Assembly: GCA_902634405.1 (NCBI GenBank)
Contig: CACPJY010000008.1
Coordinates: forward strand, 1-64,000
Length of the DNA stretch: 64,000 nt
Source of the DNA: an uncultured Synechococcaceae cyanobacterium
GTDB taxonomy: Bacteria > Cyanobacteriota > Cyanobacteriia > PCC-6307 > Cyanobiaceae
Reading direction: 5' to 3'
Shown: one piece after another, positions 1 to 7,740 of the stretch
Position numbering within the stretch: position 1 is the stretch's first letter
How the letters are laid out: every line of letters starts with the position of its first letter
The notes under the pieces: generated by a model
What the model saw: the letters and a program-made list of their open reading frames with translations, nothing else
Databases searched by the model: none
What the model was told of the DNA's origin: nothing
Position numbers and translations under genes: made by a program

Positions 1-1
1 G

Positions 2-424
2 CCGCCATTAGATGATACACATGGTGGTGAGTTAGGTCTTCAAGGGACCAGGCCTGCTGAGGTTCTAAAGCTATGGCTTGGATTACGCCAATTGGGAGAG
101 GAGGGTATTCAACTCATATTGGAGGGGGCAATTGAACGCCGCAAGTGTTTCCAAAAGATGATTGATTCTTCAAGATTAAAGATCTTAAGTGGACCTTTGC
201 ATCTAATTGCAATTACTCCGAAGAATTTTGATAACGCTAAAACTGAAGCTTGGGCTTTATCCACTAGGAAGAACTTATTAGATGAACAACTGATGCTTTC
301 TAGACCTGTTGTTGATGGCCGGTATTATTTAAAAGCGGTTTTTGGTAACCCCTATACTAAGAAAAAACACATTGAAAAATTAGCTGAATTATTGAATAGT
401 TCTTTAGAGGAGTTTGATAAATGA
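2..424 (+). CDS. Pyridoxal-dependent decarboxylase, C-terminal part (5' end outside window)
   Basis: This is the last ~140 codons of a group II PLP-dependent decarboxylase (the family of diaminobutyrate, tyrosine and glutamate-type decarboxylases). The reading frame is already open at base 2, so the start and the PLP lysine lie upstream of the window. Visible hallmarks are the GTRPAEVLKLW segment with the preceding HGGELGLQ, which marks the start of the small domain, and a C-terminal substrate-facing stretch (LKAVFGNPYT) followed by a helix of the kind that ends these enzymes. The substrate cannot be told from this fragment. Its TGA overlaps the ATG of the next gene (ATGA at 421-424), suggesting translational coupling. 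Confidence 0.75.
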   Translation, partial: PPLDDTHGGELGLQGTRPAEVLKLWLGLRQLGEEGIQLILEGAIERRKCFQKMIDSSRLKILSGPLHLIAITPKNFDNAKTEAWALSTRKNLLDEQLMLSRPVVDGRYYLKAVFGNPYTKKKHIEKLAELLNSSLEEFDK

Positions 425-663
425 CGAAACCATCTCGAAAAGGACGTTGGGTAGCAATTGTTACTGGCGCTTTCTCGGTACTAATAGGAATAGTTTACCT
501 ACTTTTAGTTACACTTCTGGATGCTCGTGGTCCAATGATTCCTCCCTCATTTGACTCCATGAACGAGGTGGGAGTTCTCGACGTTTTCCCTGCCTTAATG
601 GATCAACCACTTTCCTTAAAGCGGTTTGAAGAAACTTTTCTAGTGAAGAATCTCTTCGATTGA
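421..663 (+). CDS. Small single-pass membrane protein, cyanobacterial, unknown function
   Basis: An 80-residue protein with a basic N-terminus (TKPSRKGRW), one hydrophobic helix at about residues 10-32 and a short soluble tail containing LDARGP and PP. It starts inside the stop of the decarboxylase gene (ATGA), the usual sign of a coupled downstream cistron. I remember similar short proteins with a 'LLDARGP' segment from marine picocyanobacteria, but no function. Odd point: its last ~50 codons (509-663) lie antisense to the end of the convergent GTPase gene. Because both frames are open there, the C-terminus of one of the two could be a recent extension. Confidence 0.55.
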   Translation: MTKPSRKGRWVAIVTGAFSVLIGIVYLLLVTLLDARGPMIPPSFDSMNEVGVLDVFPALMDQPLSLKRFEETFLVKNLFD

Positions 664-2116
664 GATCGTAGTGGAGTTGAACAACTTCCTGTATTCCACC
701 ATCTCCCCAATCTTGATCTTGTTGGAAGTATGTAATGAAACTTGCTCCTGCTATCCGCGTCAACCAAGCAGAAGCAATACCTTGTATGGCAATACCTATT
801 AGTGCTGTGGGAAGGTTAATACGAAGAGCAGCACCAATAATGCCAACTCCTCCCTTTACAATGCCTAGCCCAGCAAGCGTTTTACCAACCGAAACTGCAA
901 GTTCTTGAGCTCGGTCTTTATTTAGCTGTAAGCCATATATTTTTGCTATTTCCATTACCATTTGGGCATTTACTGCAGCAGTTCCAAGGAAATCAATCCC
1001 TGGCAATGGCGTAACGGCAAATATGCCTCCACTTATCCAGCTATAGCGATCAACGCAATTACGGGCTTCTTTTTGGCGTTGTTTATCTAGTAGCGATCTC
1101 CCTACGTCACCAATATGTCGACATTGAAGAAGGATATTATCAGCCAACAGTTCCTCTCCCTCACCATGAAGAACACTGGCTAATCTGTTTAATAAAGCTT
1201 CAATCTCCGGATCTGGTTGCCAAGGCCTTTTACCTGGTCTAGGGATAGATTGTGGAGATGCACTTGCTTTGACTACATCTTCTGGATGGACAACCCCTTT
1301 ACAACGACTTCTTAAAACGGCGATTAGCTTTTTTTCTTCTTTTTCACTCCGCAGATCACATTTGTTGAGGACTAAGAGTAGTTTTTTACCTAGATTAGAA
1401 AGACTACGGATTATTTCCCATTCCTCCGCTCTAAGGTCACTATCTACTACGACAATCATTAAGTCGGCTTTGCTGGCACGATTTTTCGCCTCTTTTTCAC
1501 GGCTAATGCCATCTATACCTGATTCAAGAATCCCAGGGGTGTCAACTATTTGAATACCTCTTTGAAATGATTTTAATCTAAGTCTGTACACTTGACTGGT
1601 ATTAGTAGATCCCATTGATGCTGATACTTCTCCAACGATTTCACTTAGGAGAGCTCGGATTAGGGATGTTTTGCCACTTGACCCTGTTCCAAAAATCACG
1701 ACTACAAGATCTCCTCTAGCTAGTTCTTGAGCAATGCGTTCTCTTTCTTGGACGAGACCTTGCTTTGCAATTTTGTCTTGAATACGACTCACCAATTGAT
1801 CAATACTTTTTAAGCTTTGTTGAGCTGCTTGACGTTTGTTTTCTGGAGGTTCAGGAAATCTTGATGATTTTCTCTTACTTGAGAATCTCTCCTTTTTTTT
1901 CTTGGAAAGCCACGGCAAACCAATTTGGTAAAAAGTAGCAATTAGCAGAAAACTTGATAGAAGAAGGACAGGGCTTACTAGCCAATATGGAAGGAAATAT
2001 TCTAGATAATATCTAATTTCATTTAACAATCTGAAAACACTTCCCAAAATTGTCCCGGTTACGATTATTCCTAGAAGGATTACAGAGATAAAAAGTAATA
2101 GTCGATTCCTTTGCAT
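509..2116 (-). CDS. Membrane-anchored GTPase with DUF697-like C-terminal domain
   Basis: A 535-residue protein. Two hydrophobic segments lie near the N-terminus (about residues 6-26 and 43-68), then a basic linker, then a TRAFAC-type GTPase domain: G1 GTGSSGKT at 143-150, G3 DTPG at 192-195 and G4 NKCD at 251-254. The C-terminal third has Gly/Ala-rich helices (VTPLPGIDFLGTAAVN, AGLGIVKGGVGIIGAAL) typical of the DUF697/YcjF-like region paired with Era-like GTPases in cyanobacteria. The role is not known; it is probably a membrane-associated switch protein. The gene runs towards the small membrane protein upstream and overlaps its 3' end by 155 bases. The GTPase call is firm; the physiological role is open. 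Confidence 0.85.
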   Translation of the reverse strand: MQRNRLLLFISVILLGIIVTGTILGSVFRLLNEIRYYLEYFLPYWLVSPVLLLSSFLLIATFYQIGLPWLSKKKKERFSSKRKSSRFPEPPENKRQAAQQSLKSIDQLVSRIQDKIAKQGLVQERERIAQELARGDLVVVIFGTGSSGKTSLIRALLSEIVGEVSASMGSTNTSQVYRLRLKSFQRGIQIVDTPGILESGIDGISREKEAKNRASKADLMIVVVDSDLRAEEWEIIRSLSNLGKKLLLVLNKCDLRSEKEEKKLIAVLRSRCKGVVHPEDVVKASASPQSIPRPGKRPWQPDPEIEALLNRLASVLHGEGEELLADNILLQCRHIGDVGRSLLDKQRQKEARNCVDRYSWISGGIFAVTPLPGIDFLGTAAVNAQMVMEIAKIYGLQLNKDRAQELAVSVGKTLAGLGIVKGGVGIIGAALRINLPTALIGIAIQGIASAWLTRIAGASFITYFQQDQDWGDGGIQEVVQLHYDLNRRDSSLEKFLQTALRKVVDPLRQGKRRELPPRSWSQMREESLDHEHPEV

Positions 2117-2173
2117 CTGTGTATTCGTTAGGAATATTTTAAGGTGAAATGAGTGAACATGAAATTAGCTTTT

Positions 2174-2656
2174 TCAATGAATATTTTTTTGCTTGTTACG
2201 AGCAGTCAAGGAATCGATCAAGAAAAAGGTTAAAGCAATGTTTATCGTTATATCTGCAAAATTGAAAATTGGGAAGTTAAAAGGGATTATTTGCAAGAAG
2301 TCTGTGACATAGCCTAACCTGAATCTGTCGATACCGTTACCGATAGCTCCAGAAAGTAGAAAACCTAGTCCCAGGCCTTTCCAAAAATTGAAAGGGGCTG
2401 AACCAAGGATCCAGAAAAACAAGAAGGCTGCTACTACAAGACTTAATAATGCAAGGAATGGAGTTGCATTATTGAAGATACTAAAAGCCGCACCCTTATT
2501 ACTGACTAATCGCAATTGAATTATTCCAGGAAGAAAAGAATATTCATTGCCGAAAATTAAATAATTTCTTGCCAAATGTTTACTTATCTGATCGGTCAGT
2601 ACAAGTAAGATGCTTACCATTAATATCTGGATTGAGTTTAATGTGTTGCGTCTCAT
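2174..2656 (-). CDS. lspA: Signal peptidase II (prolipoprotein signal peptidase)
   Basis: LspA cleaves the signal peptide of lipid-modified prolipoproteins in the cytoplasmic membrane. The frame is open further upstream, but the homologous part starts at the ATG at 2656 (MRRNTLNSIQ), giving 160 residues, the normal family length. Four hydrophobic segments are visible. The family motifs are present: NKGAAFSIF, GAIGNGIDR with catalytic Asp at about 110, and FNFADI with the second Asp at about 135. The start overlaps the stop of bioY by four bases (ATGA at 2653-2656), so the two are co-translated. Confidence 0.93.
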   Translation of the reverse strand: MRRNTLNSIQILMVSILLVLTDQISKHLARNYLIFGNEYSFLPGIIQLRLVSNKGAAFSIFNNATPFLALLSLVVAAFLFFWILGSAPFNFWKGLGLGFLLSGAIGNGIDRFRLGYVTDFLQIIPFNFPIFNFADITINIALTFFLIDSLTARNKQKNIH

Positions 2657-3225
2657 TCTATTAATAGTAATCGTCGTAGTAGTACGGCTACAATCCCAAC
2701 GCAGGCACATAGCATGATTTGAGTTGGGAGAGGACCAATCGTGTAGATGAATACTAGTTGAGAGAAGCTCTCTGACCAATTGTTAAAAATCATCCCTCTA
2801 ATTAAATTAGCTATTCCGCAAAAATGCAAAGAAAAAACTCCAAAAAGTGAACATATAGTTAGAGGTAACGGTTTATTCATATGATTTGTTCGAGCAAGTC
2901 CTCCAGTAACCCATGCGGCTGGAATGAAGCCAATAAGGTAACCAAATCCAGGGTTCAGAAGATATGTCATGCCACCACCTTCAGTGAAGATTGGCAAATG
3001 CAATAATCCGATTGTGATATAGGCAATGACTGCGATTACTCCGATTATTGGCCCGCAAACCAATGAAGAGATTAGAAGAAAAGGGACTTGCCATGTGCTG
3101 GCAAGATTCATCACTTTTAGAGATACTGCTGGCTCGGGCACTAGAATTGCTGCTTGAAGGAACCCACCAACTATTAATATCAATAGACTTGCCAGTGCTC
3201 CGCTAAAGATCTCTAGGCCCCGCAC
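2653..3225 (-). CDS. bioY: BioY-type biotin transporter, substrate-binding (S) component
   Basis: A 190-residue, almost entirely hydrophobic protein with about six membrane helices. The LNPGFGYLIGFIPAAWVTG segment and the following short loop match the BioY family, the biotin-binding S component of ECF transporters. No EcfA ATPase or EcfT gene lies nearby; BioY either shares an ECF module encoded elsewhere or works alone, as proposed for some solitary BioY proteins. It is the first gene of a bioY-lspA pair and is divergent from sipA. An 8-bp inverted repeat lies 20 bp upstream of its start (3246-3266). Substrate assignment rests on family resemblance only. Confidence 0.85.
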   Translation of the reverse strand: MRGLEIFSGALASLLILIVGGFLQAAILVPEPAVSLKVMNLASTWQVPFLLISSLVCGPIIGVIAVIAYITIGLLHLPIFTEGGGMTYLLNPGFGYLIGFIPAAWVTGGLARTNHMNKPLPLTICSLFGVFSLHFCGIANLIRGMIFNNWSESFSQLVFIYTIGPLPTQIMLCACVGIVAVLLRRLLLIE

Positions 3226-3245
3226 ATTAAAACTACAGCTTGTCC

Positions 3246-3266
3246 CTTAGTGTATGGAACACTAAG
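3246..3266. promoter_or_regulatory. Inverted repeat between bioY and sipA, candidate operator
   Basis: CTTAGTGT, 5-base spacer, ACACTAAG: a perfect 8-bp inverted repeat in the 56-bp gap between two divergent starts (bioY at 3225, sipA ATG at 3282). Its placement fits a repressor or activator site. It does not match the biotin-regulator boxes I know. It could also form a short hairpin in the sipA leader. Confidence 0.4.
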
Positions 3267-3281
3267 CATTTGACTATCTTT

Positions 3282-3509
3282 ATGGAACTAAAAGTTGGAG
3301 ATCAAGTTTCGATAGATTCACCTTTGCCATACTTAAAGACGGCAGAGCCAATGCCTATGCTCCGTCCTCCTGACTTGGTTTCTCTTGATGAGCTTGGGGA
3401 ATTGGTTGGACTTAAACCTCAGGGGGTTGGGGCCGTGAGGTTCCGCCGAGGAACATTTTTAATTCCTTTAGACCGATTGGTGTTAAGGCTCAATGCAGAA
3501 GATGAGTAA
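3282..3509 (+). CDS. sipA: SipA-like regulatory protein (DUF3148 family)
   Basis: A 75-residue protein starting at the ATG at 3282 (MELKVGDQV); the frame is open upstream to 3240 but homology begins here. It shows the small SH3-like family pattern: KVGDQVSI, then PYLKTAEPMPMLRPPDLV, a Gly/Arg-rich turn (GVGAVRFRRGTFLIP) and a terminal beta strand. In Synechococcus elongatus SipA binds the histidine kinase NblS, which controls high-light and nutrient-stress genes, and also acts on the RpaB pathway. That role is inferred here from the family. The gene is divergent from bioY and converges with the M16 peptidase pair. Confidence 0.72.
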   Translation: MELKVGDQVSIDSPLPYLKTAEPMPMLRPPDLVSLDELGELVGLKPQGVGAVRFRRGTFLIPLDRLVLRLNAEDE

Positions 3510-3517
3510 CCTTTGAA

Positions 3518-4789
3518 TTAAATATATTGATATTTATCCCAGTATTTAGATAGCTTTTCAAGACTAGCTTTTGGACCGCAAAGACTGAGTAAAGGCTTCC
3601 TAAGATATTGAATTGCGATATCACGTAAGCCCATTGGTTGAATTGATTTAATTTCCTTAAGGCTTGTCATGTCATAGTCGTCGGGTAGATTCATTCCTCT
3701 TAATTGAGCTTTTCGTTCAGCTCTTTGGCTAGTTGTTTGTTTTGAATGAGCCATTTGACCTGCAAATTTGGCTTTTGCCAGAGATAAATCTTCATTTGTT
3801 AGAACTTTATCCTTTAAGTCTAAGAGACTGCTAATAAGTAATTCTAGAGTCAGTAGAGATTTTTCCTCGCTAGTCGATGCATGAAGTACAAAAGGAGCAG
3901 CTTGTTCTCTTACTGGATGATGAACACCTACTTCATAAGCTACGCCATGTTCTTCTCTTAGACGTTTGAATAGTAGACTTGACATTCCTGAACCAAGATA
4001 GGAATTCAATAAACGTAAAGCTAAGTCATCAGGATGACCATGTGGAACAGTAGGCATGCCAAACATTATGACTACTTGACCAGTGTTTATAGATTGAAGG
4101 GTGATATTGGAGGGTGAAAGACCTTGTCCTTCATATGAAGTGTTCCTGATTTTCGGCTTTTTCTGTGTTAGCGGCTTGTGTTGAGATAGTGAAGAAAACG
4201 GCTCTAGAATTTTTAAATCTTCAACTACCTTTTTATTGATGGTTCCCGAAAGAGCTAACACAGATTTTGTTGCTTTAAGATTTTTCGCTATAGGCATTAA
4301 ATCATCGCGGTGAATTTGACGTATGTCTTCAATAAGACCTAATGGGTCATGTCCATAGGGTCCATTGCCATAGGCAAGTTGTCTCCATCCATCGAAAGCT
4401 TGTTGGAATGGGTTCTCTTTTTGTCTTTGAATTGCTTGAAGGCTTAATTCTCGTTCAAGAAGTACCTGACCCGATTCCATATGAGGATCTGTCATCATCC
4501 AGCCCAGAATCGGTAGAAGTTTTTTTATGTCTTGGTCCGAGCATTTCAGACTAATGAGAAGGCCGTCTTCATAGGTATCGCATCTAAGTCCAGCGCCTGA
4601 ACCCTCTACTAAGTCTGCAAGAGCTATATGGGAGAAGGGTCCACATCCTCGACTAAGTAATGAGCTAAGGAGTTGATGTATGCCTTTTTGACCAGTTGGG
4701 TCTTGTCCACTGCCACCTTTTATCCATAACTTTCCTGAAACGATTCCGGGAACAGCAATGGGGTCTAAAACAAGGTCAATAGGAAACAT
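3518..4789 (-). CDS. M16-family peptidase-like subunit, non-catalytic
   Basis: A 423-residue M16 (pitrilysin/processing-peptidase) fold protein. Where the catalytic partner carries HXXEH, this one reads IHQLLSSLL, so the zinc-binding motif is gone. The C-terminal half keeps the R/Y substrate-binding region of non-catalytic subunits (GMSSLLFKRLREEHGVAYEVG). It starts two bases after the stop of the catalytic gene upstream, so the two are almost certainly co-expressed as a heterodimer, like bacterial PqqF-like or mitochondrial MPP alpha/beta pairs. The likely role is degradation or processing of peptides; the substrate is unknown. Confidence 0.87.
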   Translation of the reverse strand: MFPIDLVLDPIAVPGIVSGKLWIKGGSGQDPTGQKGIHQLLSSLLSRGCGPFSHIALADLVEGSGAGLRCDTYEDGLLISLKCSDQDIKKLLPILGWMMTDPHMESGQVLLERELSLQAIQRQKENPFQQAFDGWRQLAYGNGPYGHDPLGLIEDIRQIHRDDLMPIAKNLKATKSVLALSGTINKKVVEDLKILEPFSSLSQHKPLTQKKPKIRNTSYEGQGLSPSNITLQSINTGQVVIMFGMPTVPHGHPDDLALRLLNSYLGSGMSSLLFKRLREEHGVAYEVGVHHPVREQAAPFVLHASTSEEKSLLTLELLISSLLDLKDKVLTNEDLSLAKAKFAGQMAHSKQTTSQRAERKAQLRGMNLPDDYDMTSLKEIKSIQPMGLRDIAIQYLRKPLLSLCGPKASLEKLSKYWDKYQYI

Positions 4790-4791
4790 GG

Positions 4792-6078
4792 TTATTTTTT
4801 CTTTGGCCTGGCCAAAATTGTGCAGCTATTTTTTGGGCAGAGTAATGGGAAGATTTCTTGATGAATTTGATCTGGAGTCCAATACGAAAAGTGCTTCAGA
4901 GGTTCTAAAAGTGACGCTGACCGCCCCCAAAGAACTTGACTGCCAGCTAATCCAGCTACTTGGCTTGATGCTTCTAGGCTAAAGCAGTGTCCACTTTTGA
5001 CTAATTGACGAGCTCGATTTATTTCAACATCGCTTGGACAAGAATAAAGACCAGAAGTGAGTTGTTTGAAAACTTCTTTTTCGACTTTGAGCAAGTTTTT
5101 TTCTTGGCAACAGGCTTCAAGCATGATGATGCTGCCCTGCTCCAAAACAGTTACATCCATATCTATTGATTCAACTATTTGTAACTCTTCTCTTAAATGA
5201 TGAACTAAACGACTTCTTCGACCTTCGGAGAGAAGAGAAGTTGTTAAATCAGCCCCCATTATCATTTTTTGATTTTTTGCAGGCGGTAGAGGCCAGGCCA
5301 TGAGTAAACGAGCGGATTCCAATCTTTCAATTTCAATTTCATGATGAACAGCATTAAATTTTGGCTCTGAGCCATTGAGGACCTTCTCAAGATTTAATTT
5401 GCCCTTTGTTAATTCACCAAGTTTGCTTGTTGTGAGTAAATCTTTAATACCTTCAGGTATTACGCCAGCTATAGAAATGCAGCAATTTTTGCCAACATAA
5501 TTGCGGTTGTGGAATGCTCTCATTCTTTTTGGTTCACTTGACTTAAGACTTGCTTCAAATCCAAGAATTTTTCTTCCATATGGATGTTCTCCCCAACAGG
5601 TTTCTAAAAGCTTTTGTATAAGTTGTTCTTCTGGTTGATCGTTGTATTGGGCTATCTCTTCTAAGACAACCTCTCGCTCTAGGTAATACGCATCTGAAGT
5701 GAGAGATGGTGTCAATACAAGATTAAGAAGTAGTTCTAGAGCTTCTGATGCGGAATCTGGTGGTACAAGGACATAAAAGTGGACATCATCGAACCCTGTC
5801 GCTGCATTACTACTGCCCCCAAGTTCTTCAATCTGTTTGTCAAACTCTCCAGCGTTTAGGCTGTGACTCCCTTTGAATACCATGTGTTCAAGAAAGTGAG
5901 CCATTCCTTCTTCCCCAGGCTCTTCTACAGAACTGCCTGCTTTGCACCAAAAATCGAGACATGTAAGAGGAGCATCTGGCATGGGGGCCATAACGCATTT
6001 TGTCCCATTTTGGAGAGACCAATCAATGATTTTGGGCTCGTGAATGGAGCTTTTCAGGGCTCTTTGGTAGAAATCCAT
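4792..6078 (-). CDS. M16-family zinc peptidase, catalytic subunit
   Basis: A 428-residue zinc peptidase. The inverted zinc motif HXXEH is intact (HFLEH, residues 61-65), with the distal glutamate in EREVVLEEIAQ at about 137-146. The N-terminal strand (KCVMAPMPDAPLTCLDFWCKAGSSVEEPGE) is typical of processing peptidases. It forms a two-gene operon with the non-catalytic subunit (2-base gap) and is divergent from pcyA, whose first possible start is only 19 bases away. No signal peptide is visible, so it probably acts in the cytoplasm. Confidence 0.92.
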   Translation of the reverse strand: MDFYQRALKSSIHEPKIIDWSLQNGTKCVMAPMPDAPLTCLDFWCKAGSSVEEPGEEGMAHFLEHMVFKGSHSLNAGEFDKQIEELGGSSNAATGFDDVHFYVLVPPDSASEALELLLNLVLTPSLTSDAYYLEREVVLEEIAQYNDQPEEQLIQKLLETCWGEHPYGRKILGFEASLKSSEPKRMRAFHNRNYVGKNCCISIAGVIPEGIKDLLTTSKLGELTKGKLNLEKVLNGSEPKFNAVHHEIEIERLESARLLMAWPLPPAKNQKMIMGADLTTSLLSEGRRSRLVHHLREELQIVESIDMDVTVLEQGSIIMLEACCQEKNLLKVEKEVFKQLTSGLYSCPSDVEINRARQLVKSGHCFSLEASSQVAGLAGSQVLWGRSASLLEPLKHFSYWTPDQIHQEIFPLLCPKNSCTILARPKKK

Positions 6079-6121
6079 TCTGCTCGAAATAGCAATATTG
6101 TTGTTTTCTTCTTTTCTTAGC

Positions 6122-6838
6122 GTGCAGGGTCTTCATCCACTTGTCCAGTCTCTTGAAGAGATCATCACAGATGAAATTGGATCTTTGCCTGATCTTTCGA
6201 TCTTGGAGTTAGATCCTAAATCGAAAATTATTTTTGGGAAATTGGAAGGAGAAGAGCTTGTAATAAGTAATCAGTTTTATAAATGTAGAGGGGTAAGAAA
6301 ATTACATGTTGAGATAGCCAAGCTAGGCAAGAACTTGCAAATTTTTCATTGTGTCTTTTTCCCCGACCCTACTTTCGACCTACCTGTTTTTGGAGTGGAT
6401 GTTGTTGCAGGGCCTGCCGGCATTTCTGCTGCAATAGTTGATCTCTCTCCTGTTGGAGATCAATTGCCAAAAATTATATTAAATGGACTTATGAATATAC
6501 AAACTCCTTCTTTTAAACAAGTTAGAGAATTGCCTTCCTGGGGAACTATTTTTTCACCTTTTGTTCAATTCATTAGGCCTTATGATAGGCAAGATGAATT
6601 AGGATTTATGAATGTAGTTAAAGGCTATTTAAAGGTTTTTCACACGGCTTTGTTGGAAGTAGATGCAGAATTTTTAGATTCTCCATCTACCATTGTTAGA
6701 TATGAAGCCCAAATAAACTATTGCCGTCAACAGAAGCGCAACGACAAAACAAGGATGATCTTAGCGAAGGCATTCAGTCCTTCTTGGGCAGATCATTATT
6801 TGGAAGTTCTTTTGTTCGACGAGCCTCCACCTATTTAA
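6122..6838 (+). CDS. pcyA: Phycocyanobilin:ferredoxin oxidoreductase
   Basis: PcyA reduces biliverdin IXalpha by four electrons from ferredoxin to make phycocyanobilin, the chromophore of phycobiliproteins and phytochromes. The ferredoxin-dependent bilin reductase core is clear: RKLHVEIA, FHCVFFPDP and FDLPVFGVDVV, which hold the family's key His and Asp positions, then AAIVDLSP. The frame is open from a TTG at 6098; I prefer the GTG at 6122, but neither has a clear Shine-Dalgarno. The 3' end overlaps the exporter gene devB by 118 bases in another frame. A Prochlorococcus-type cell has few phycobilins, so the product may serve residual phycoerythrin or signalling. Confidence 0.9.
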   Translation: MQGLHPLVQSLEEIITDEIGSLPDLSILELDPKSKIIFGKLEGEELVISNQFYKCRGVRKLHVEIAKLGKNLQIFHCVFFPDPTFDLPVFGVDVVAGPAGISAAIVDLSPVGDQLPKIILNGLMNIQTPSFKQVRELPSWGTIFSPFVQFIRPYDRQDELGFMNVVKGYLKVFHTALLEVDAEFLDSPSTIVRYEAQINYCRQQKRNDKTRMILAKAFSPSWADHYLEVLLFDEPPPI

Positions 6839-7740
6839 GCTCTTGGTCTCGTGGAATAGTTCTAAGCCTTTTTTTGGGAGCCTTTATATCAATAGGTTTT
6901 GGGAATCTGTACAGGAAAAATCAGCCAATCTCTAATAATTCCCTGATTCCTGAAGTCCCAATTTCTCTTGAGGCAGTTGCGGCACTTGGACGATTGGAAC
7001 CGTATGGCGATGTCCGAAGATTGGCAGCTCCAATCACTGGTTTTGGCGGTACTCCAAGAATCTTGTCACTCCACGCTCAGGAAGGAGATTTGATCAAGGA
7101 AGGAGAATTATTGGCTGTTTTTGATAATAGACCCAGTGTCCTTGCTGATATTGATGCTATTAAAGCTAGGTTGAGGAGCTTAGAGTTAGAGATAGCTCTT
7201 CAGAAGAAAGAGATTTCTAGATATCAAGCAGCAGTTCTTGAAGGTGCTACTGCATTAGTTCTTTTGGAGAACAAGGAGGATGAATTAATAAGGCTGGAAG
7301 GTCAAAAAGATATCGCGATTGCAGAGCAGGGAGGACTGAATGTGGACCTAGTTAATACTGAATTAAGAGCTCCTATGGATTGTTTAGTACTAAGAGTGCA
7401 TTCTCGTGTTGGCGAACGTCCAGGAGAAGATGGAGTTTTCGAAATCGGTTCAAATAAATCTATGGAGGCTCTTATTGAGGTGTATGAATCTGATGTGGAC
7501 AGAGTAAAAGTTGGTCAATTGGTTACACTTACTAGTGAAAATGGAGGGTTTAAAGGAATTCTTGAGGGGAGAGTTGAGCGAATTAGTCCACAGGTTAGGC
7601 AACGCAAAGTACTTTCTACTGATCCAACAGGTGATGCTGATGCTCGGGTTGTGGAGGTGAGGGTTTCTCTAGATCCTGAATACGTAAGAAGAGTAAGTCG
7701 ATTAACTGGAATGAAAGTGATAGCCCGTTTTCAACCCTAG
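6721..7740 (+). CDS. devB: DevB-type periplasmic adaptor (membrane fusion) protein
   Basis: A 339-residue HlyD/DevB-family adaptor, the periplasmic arm of an ABC exporter. It has one N-terminal membrane helix (about 45-62), then RRLAAPITGFGGTPRI, the lipoyl-like half-motif, a coiled-coil hairpin (about 135-195) and the second lipoyl half (LRAPMDCLVLRVHSRVGERPGEDG). The frame opens at a TTG at 6721 inside pcyA and has no ATG before the adaptor core. The true start is therefore an alternative codon somewhere in the pcyA overlap or just after it. It is the first gene of devB-devC-devA. In Anabaena the homologues export heterocyst glycolipids; in this unicellular organism the substrate is unknown. 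Confidence 0.8.
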   Translation: MPSTEAQRQNKDDLSEGIQSFLGRSLFGSSFVRRASTYLSSWSRGIVLSLFLGAFISIGFGNLYRKNQPISNNSLIPEVPISLEAVAALGRLEPYGDVRRLAAPITGFGGTPRILSLHAQEGDLIKEGELLAVFDNRPSVLADIDAIKARLRSLELEIALQKKEISRYQAAVLEGATALVLLENKEDELIRLEGQKDIAIAEQGGLNVDLVNTELRAPMDCLVLRVHSRVGERPGEDGVFEIGSNKSMEALIEVYESDVDRVKVGQLVTLTSENGGFKGILEGRVERISPQVRQRKVLSTDPTGDADARVVEVRVSLDPEYVRRVSRLTGMKVIARFQP

